From the NCBI GenBank assembly GCA_005765155.1, contig VCCP01000003.1, forward strand, positions 930,001-994,000: 64,000 nt of DNA. The letters run 5' to 3'. Below, one piece after another: positions 58,514-64,000 of this stretch. Both the position numbers and the translations under genes were made by a program. The notes under the pieces were generated by a model. That model was not told where the DNA came from, did not search any database, and was given only the letters and a program-made list of their open reading frames with translations. Source of the DNA: Zelopaecilomyces penicillatus. Its lineage: Eukaryota > Ascomycota > Sordariomycetes > Hypocreales > Pseudodiploosporaceae. Within the stretch, counting starts at the first letter, position 1; every line of letters starts with the position of its first letter.

Positions 58514-60825
58514 TCAGGTAGCGTACTGGCCCCAGTCACCCCAATTCAGTGGTAAACCGATATCGAGGTTTGCTTCAAGTGCTTCTTCCACGGCATCCAG
58601 ATTGAAACTGGGGTCGATGTGGCCAAAGACATCTTGGCCAGATATCGCATCGATGAGGGAGAAGTCCACCGCATTATCCACCCCAATACCCGAATTAATA
58701 GACGCTGCATCGCTCGAATGGATATCATAATCTCGATGAACCGGGCCGCCTTGCCCCATCATTGCCGGCTTCGTCTCGGTGTCCGCAGGTTGAGGTGTAG
58801 CTTCTCTCGTAGCTAACGAAGTCGCGGCCCGCTCCATTTCCTTCAAAACCCTTTCTCCTAAACCAGCTACAACCTTGGCACTCCAAAAATGATCGCCGTA
58901 CATTCTCAGCAGTTCACAGTTCCTCTTGAAGGAATTCATAGCTCTCGCTCGGAACATTGGGAGACGGCTGTGCCTCATCTTGCGATACTCCACACTCAGT
59001 GCAAGGGAGACAGCATAAGGGATGATTGGGAGCGGACTAAGGCAGTCTCTCGGTATGGCACAGGCTATGCGTTCGGCTGCGAGTGATCTGCGAGCATTGG
59101 CCGATGGTGGAGGCAATGTTGAAGCTGCAGTTATGGTTCCTGGCCGGGGTAGTCGACAAGAGAGAATGATGACGGCGTGATAAAAGGTTTCAATTGTTGC
59201 TGCACGTTCAGGTGAGATAAAACACAACAGATTAGTAGATTGCAAGTAACCTACCGATCAGTGAAGATGGAATCTTCAACGAATCAGAGTTTACAATCAT
59301 TGCCTCAAGAACGGGCAAATCGATGTAGGCGACATTTCGAAGACCTGAGGCTTCCGCGCTTGGCCCAGGCCTATACAGCTCTATAACTTGGTCCAACCAT
59401 TGAACCACGGCCAGCAGTAATCGAAAACAAGGCTGCCGCTTCCGCATACATGACTCGAGGTCTGCACCAATATCTCGCTCGTGAATGAGGCATGGGCGAC
59501 CGTACATGGCAGCATTGATTCGATCCAACGCCCACACAGCACAAAACAGGTTCTCCAGGTCGTCACAATCTGGCGATTCGTACTTTAGAAGGTGCAACCC
59601 CAGGGTCTGTATATGATGGATGGCTCTGCCCCCAAGCTGAGCAGGCAAATCTGCTTCCTCAGGACAAGTCGGCTGCGTATAAAGAGACAACATAGTAAGG
59701 GCGCGGATATGTAGGACCCTGTCAGCAATGACACTCGTTTCCAAGATGGCGCGGATTGCCGAGGAAAGGGCTTGGGAATACTCTGAGGGCTGGAGCAAAT
59801 GCGGCCCGTGGTTTTGTAAGCGAAGATATGGCACCATTTCTGGATCTGAGCAGGCAGCCAAACACACCAACTGTCGTATAACGATACTTTGCGGTCCGTC
59901 CATTGGCGCATTGATGGCAACAACTGGAATGACGGGGAACATGGGGTGGATTTTCTGTAAGAAAGAAGCCCTCAACCTGACAAAGTCGCTCTCAAGTGGC
60001 ACACTGGATAAGCAAAACTCCCTCACAAACGGAAGCATGAAACGATCCATGATAGGAGGTGGGCGTGTGATGAACTGGCTAGGTTGATTAGAGCCACCAT
60101 TGGTGCCGGCTGAAAACCAGACACCAACATCTCCCATTTGCGCAACGTCACGAGCAGGACCTGAGGCCGTGACCTCCATGAACATGCCCTCCGGGTTTAG
60201 ATCACCTACAAATCGTGATGCCTGCGGCTTGACAGTGGCATCCTGAGAAAGTCTAGACGACGCCATATTTGGCGTGTTGCCCATGCTGAATGCTGGCAGA
60301 GCTCCGCCCATGCTGGCGGTGTTGACTCCGGAGACTCGGATCTCGCCAGTCACAGGCCCAACACTAGATCGGGGTGGGATAGGGTGCAGAGCCACAGGGC
60401 TGAACTGGTCAATAGGCAAGGCTCCAGCAGATGTGGGGGAGTTGACGGAGAGACTTACGAAGCCTGAGACGGGGAGGATTCAGTGCCCCGATGTTCTTCA
60501 GGCGTTGATTCATCCATGGTCGCAGCATCCTCTGCGTGGCTGCATCTTCGCTAAAGACCCGGACCATAATAAGTCAGCGATGTGAAGAACCAGCCATCAA
60601 GCAGTGGAGGGATAAGCCAAAGCCAAGACAACAGTAAGGGTCAAAAGTCATTTCATCGCTTTGAATTGGACGTGGTTGATTTGATACCTTCTTGCGTCGA
60701 CATGATACACAGGCCTGCTGGACCTGCTTGCGCTTCACCGGCAGGCCGCCGCGATTCGGGTCTGACGCCACGAACTTCACCTTGCGCGCCGACATGGAGG
60801 CTGGGGTCGAAGCAGACGCGGACAT
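58514..60825 (-). CDS. fungal transcription factor with an incomplete zinc cluster and fungal-specific TF domain
   Basis: Probable nuclear regulator. Exons are 60825-60688, 60550-60459, 60399-59255 and 59199-58514, giving 686 aa. The N-terminus carries KRKQVQQACVSCRRKK, completed by exon 2 as RRCSHAED. This gives C-x2-C-x6-C and a nearby His, but the second C-x2-C-x6-C half of a normal binuclear cluster is missing in this model. A Ser/Pro linker leads to FVGDLNPEGMFMEV, then a clear fungal-specific transcription factor domain (about residues 210-450: MLPFVREFCLSS ... LQKIHPMFPVIP ... LVCLAACSD ... AIHHIQTLGLHLLKYES ... CAVWALDRINAAMYGRP). The acidic C-terminus (SLIDAISGQDVFGHIDPSFN) ends in WGDWGQYAT and looks like an activation region. 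I cannot name a target pathway. Confidence 0.82.
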
Positions 60826-62446
60826 GGTGGCGTCCGTCTCCGGGTAAAGGGCATCGCCTTGCCTCGAGTGTCTTGGGTGACGGCGAATTGTGCGCGCGGT
60901 GCAGAGTTGAGCGGTTTAGAAGGCTCCGGAGGGCTTCATCGTGTGCACCGCGACAATGGACGGGCAGAGAGGCAGCGGCGAAGGGCAATGGAGGAGGAGG
61001 GAGAGTGTCGGCGATGGAATTCAAGACTGAAATTCCTAGCTTCCAAAGTTGGCCCAGTTGCTCAGTTGCTCAGCCACTCGGCTTCAGCTCACGCCTCAAT
61101 TTTGCACGATAGGCGAGAACGCTGAGGACAGATTAGTCATCGGCCTCGTCAGCCAACGTCGACAGTGATGAACCCGAGGTCAGAGCCGTCGAGCTTAATT
61201 ACATTACCACTCACAGGGCGAGGTTTTGCTAAACTGAGCCAAGGGTTAGGCTACTAGTACTGTAGGTAGGTAGGTATTACTGTATGGTAAGTTACAGATG
61301 TTGAGCTCGGCATGATGCGACGTTGATCAGCTCACACAAGGTGCAGCAGCTGCCCTCCAGGATTCCTTTAGCTCGCCACCACCACCTGGTGTGGTTGTTT
61401 ATTACTGTTCTGATTAATATCTCAGGCTTGGCCAGGTTGCGATACAGATGCGGCACTCGATTTCTCCGCTCGCGTGCGCAATGACTGGCGATATTAATAC
61501 GGCATTGCAGAGTGTATTAATGTAAGTAACCTGTTCGACTTCGTACCCCATACACATACATTCATGCATACCTAGGTTCACAGGTAAAGCGATGAGCCAG
61601 TGAGGCTTGAGATATTACGCTACTGGGAACGTTATGTATTAGTATGTGGCCTATGACGAACTGTTACAGTGCAGGGAACTCAACCATCCATACAGCATAC
61701 AGGCATAGCGCCTTTGAGCGCCTTACAGGGCCTAGCTTGCAGAGCTGTTAGCCCCAGCCTATACTGTGTCCGGCGCTGTAAACTTCCCCCTGTCTGCTAA
61801 ATTGGTAGCCAACAGGCTAAATTTGGCTAATGCGCGCTGGTTATTACTGGAGGCAGGATCAACCAATGGGTAGCCCCTTCCACGGTGAATCACGGCCATG
61901 GATGCCTCGCTACGCTGGCTTCCTCAACTGCCGACCTGTAAATCTCCAGCTCTCAAATTGAGTCCCCTCATCCTATCTACACAGGCAGATGTGAGAGGTG
62001 CGAATACAAGGCACGAAAAGAACACGCACGGCATGCCCCACCACTGTACACCACGCAGTCCAGCCCGTGGCAGATGGATGCTCTTTCTCACAGATTGCCG
62101 GATGCGAGAGCAGCCACTTGTGAAGCACTAGTGGATGTGCGGCATCCACAATTCCGGGATCCTGGGCTTCAATCGCGTCCACATGCAACCGTTCCCCGAT
62201 ACGACCTATAAACTCGCAAGTCGGAGATGCGGTTCTCGCTTAGTAGTCACGGTGTCGGGTTCATCCGTTGGTTCAACTGGCGAGGCGTGAAAACATCAAC
62301 ATCACAGTCCTCAATGGCGGTCAGGCAAGGAGCCCCGGAGTTCTTGGCCCGGCCTCTTGAATAAAACTTCACTTTGCCCACACGGGCCACACCTATGGTG
62401 CTTGCATGGAGCAGAGTACGCCACTTCCCTACCTGCACATCGCAAG
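60826..62446. other. divergent promoter region near the right end
   Basis: 1.6 kb between a minus-strand regulator and a plus-strand membrane protein gene. A TATAAA lies at about 62206-62211, upstream of the latter. Short frames are present but unconvincing. No gene or structured RNA was recognised. Confidence 0.55.
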
Positions 62447-64000
62447 ATGAGCCCTGTACGTTCTGGCGCGCCTTTCCAGTGGCTTCACAGCTCTGTCAAG
62501 TCGATCTTCATTGCCCCGCCTACTACTAACAACGAACCTCTCCACATCTGCAGCCTTCAGTGCGAAGACCGACCCCAACTATCAGCCACCGTCTTGCCTC
62601 AGGGTTCATTTTGGTTTCATGACGACAGTGATGCGCCAGCTGCTACCAACCTTTCTTCCTCAAAGGAGAAGAATCTACTAGAGTTTGCCAGGTCTAAACT
62701 CTATCGTCTTGGCAAGCTGAGATGCATTGTGGTAGTTAGCATGCTCGCTGGCGTGCTGGCCATCGGAGGAATCGCCAGTGGCGTGCTGGTAGCCAACAAA
62801 GCCGCAGCAGCTTCCCGCCAGCCCAGTTCGACTGGAAATAGATCGGATCAACCGGGAGACACAAACATTACACCTATCGCGGCAATCCACTCTGATTCCC
62901 AACTGGCCACCTCCTTCTCGCGGAGCCCAGCAATGAACTTCCGCATCCTCGTGTTTCACGACCTCAACTTGGAGCTAACTGTGACTGAATGGTGTGGAAA
63001 AAAGAATGACACATATAGATTGAAAGACCGCATGGGTGATCAGAGCCCTCCCAAACCTTTTCGAGGCTCACCATTCCATCTTATCGCGTTCGGTCTACAA
63101 AATGACTTGCACTTGTTCTATTTGGCCACCGACAATCGCCCAATCCACCTCTCCCGGTTGTCTGGACGGCGTTGCGAGAGTACTTGGCAGATAGGATCAC
63201 TGGAAGTAAGGGAAAGTGTTGTCACTAAAGGTAGCCGAGCAACACATGATCTACGCCTATCAGCAGCCGTGCTACCGGCCACAAACGACACGTTCCAACT
63301 GGGAGTCATATACCCTAGTGAGAATGGAAATAACTCATTTGTTCTTGCGTCGAGCCCTAGCCCAGAAGTTCGAGATGGCTGGTCTTCAAATCACATCAAT
63401 CTGAGTGATATGAATGCGCCTGCAAAACCTGCAAGCGATTCACCTGGGTTGGCTGTGTTATCAACTCACTTACGTCACGGACAAGTTGGTGTAGCTGTCA
63501 GGGTTCTCTGGGACTTGGCCAATGACGAACATCCAGCCACGTTTGGTTTAATTGACTGCGTTTTAGATCACAGTGGAGTAGCAGCACAGTGTGTATCATT
63601 GTCTGGTTGGGATAGTAGTTTGCCCCTAAAACCACAGCTAGTTCACGGCTGAATACTAATGAAATTTGCTAGACGAAGTTGTTCACCAAAAGGTCATGTC
63701 TTATCCTAAACCCTTAAGATTTTCGCACATCTCTTTGCCAACTATTGATGTAACAGAGAGCCCAAAGTTCCTTGTTCTAGTACTCGACGCTACTGGCAAT
63801 CTCTACGAATTGTACTGGAACGGGGCGATGTGGGCAGGAGTATGGCCATTTACTGTTATTGGAGCCTCACCCTCCGAGACAAACCTAACGTTTTCAAGTG
63901 TGTCATTAACTGAAGACGGTTGGCTCTGTGGGAACTCAAAAGGAAAACTCCTGCATTTCAGGAGGGTCAATGGTGATGACAAGCACGGTGCAGGGTGGCA
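62447..64000 (+). CDS. single-pass membrane protein with lectin-like beta-propeller ectodomain (partial)
   Basis: Runs off the right edge. An ATG at 62447 opens exon 1. It breaks near 63614 (donor GTAGTT proposed; GTTTGC at 63618 and GTTGGG at 63606 also keep frame), and exon 2 starts at 63673 after an ACTAAT branch and CTAG acceptor, staying open to 64000. A cytoplasmic N-terminus of about 85 residues precedes a membrane span (CIVVVSMLAGVLAIGGIASG), a Ser/Thr-rich stalk, and then repeats such as HLIAFGLQNDLHLFYLATD and FLVLVLDATGNLYELYW. These are typical of fungal fucose-lectin-like six-blade propellers. The earlier frame start (62357) is TTG. Ligand unknown. Exon junction tentative. Confidence 0.72.

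Noticed and set aside
1..64000. CRISPR arrays, insertion sequences, transposons and rRNA
   Set aside because: No regularly spaced repeats, transposase or reverse-transcriptase motifs, or rRNA signatures were seen. Short tandem repeats are simple microsatellites.

Overview
The window is nuclear DNA of a filamentous ascomycete, most likely a Sordariomycete and probably Hypocreales. Genes carry short introns (about 50-155 nt) with GTRNGT-type donors, CTAAC/CTAAT branch sites and YAG acceptors. The families seen (fungal Zn2Cys6 regulators, an SREBP with DUF2014, an Ndt80-type regulator next to GlcNAc catabolic genes) are typical of Pezizomycotina. I recognise no transposon, CRISPR array, rRNA or intact tRNA gene. 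Coding sequence fills less than half of the window, and there are long gene-free stretches, notably 1-8039 and 32890-37261.

Left part (8-31 kb): housekeeping genes. In order they are a secreted neutral ceramidase (-), a 91-residue probable mitochondrial membrane protein (-), a UvrD/Srs2 DNA helicase (-), a fungal single-pass membrane protein of unknown role (+), an SREBP-type sterol/hypoxia regulator (+), the ESCRT-II subunit Vps25 (+), and a six-BRCT genome-stability protein of the Brc1/Rtt107 type (-). Both DNA-repair genes have ACGCGT/ACGCG elements in their promoters; the BRCT gene has four within 160 bp.

Centre (31-52.5 kb): an N-acetylglucosamine (GlcNAc) catabolic gene cluster of the kind described in Trichoderma. 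hxk3 (-) phosphorylates GlcNAc, dac1 (-) deacetylates GlcNAc-6-P, and dam1 (+) deaminates and isomerises GlcN-6-P to fructose-6-P. ron1 (-) encodes an Ndt80-like regulator. nag3 (+) encodes a GH3 protein fused to a C-terminal GNAT-like region. hxk3/dam1 and dac1/nag3 are divergent pairs, and each shared promoter region holds the same 9-mer TTTGTGGTC, whose complement contains the Ndt80-type core CACAAA. No GlcNAc transporter lies in the window. The GH3 domain lacks the bacterial NagZ-type catalytic loop residues and has Glu where the nucleophile Asp is expected. This is the most interesting molecular oddity here.

Right part (54-64 kb): two Zn2Cys6 regulators flank an alpha/beta hydrolase. The second regulator has only half of a zinc cluster in my gene model. 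The window ends inside a membrane-anchored protein with a lectin-like beta-propeller ectodomain. All gene models were built by hand from reading frames and splice signals. Exon junctions are given with each gene and are inferences, not transcript data.
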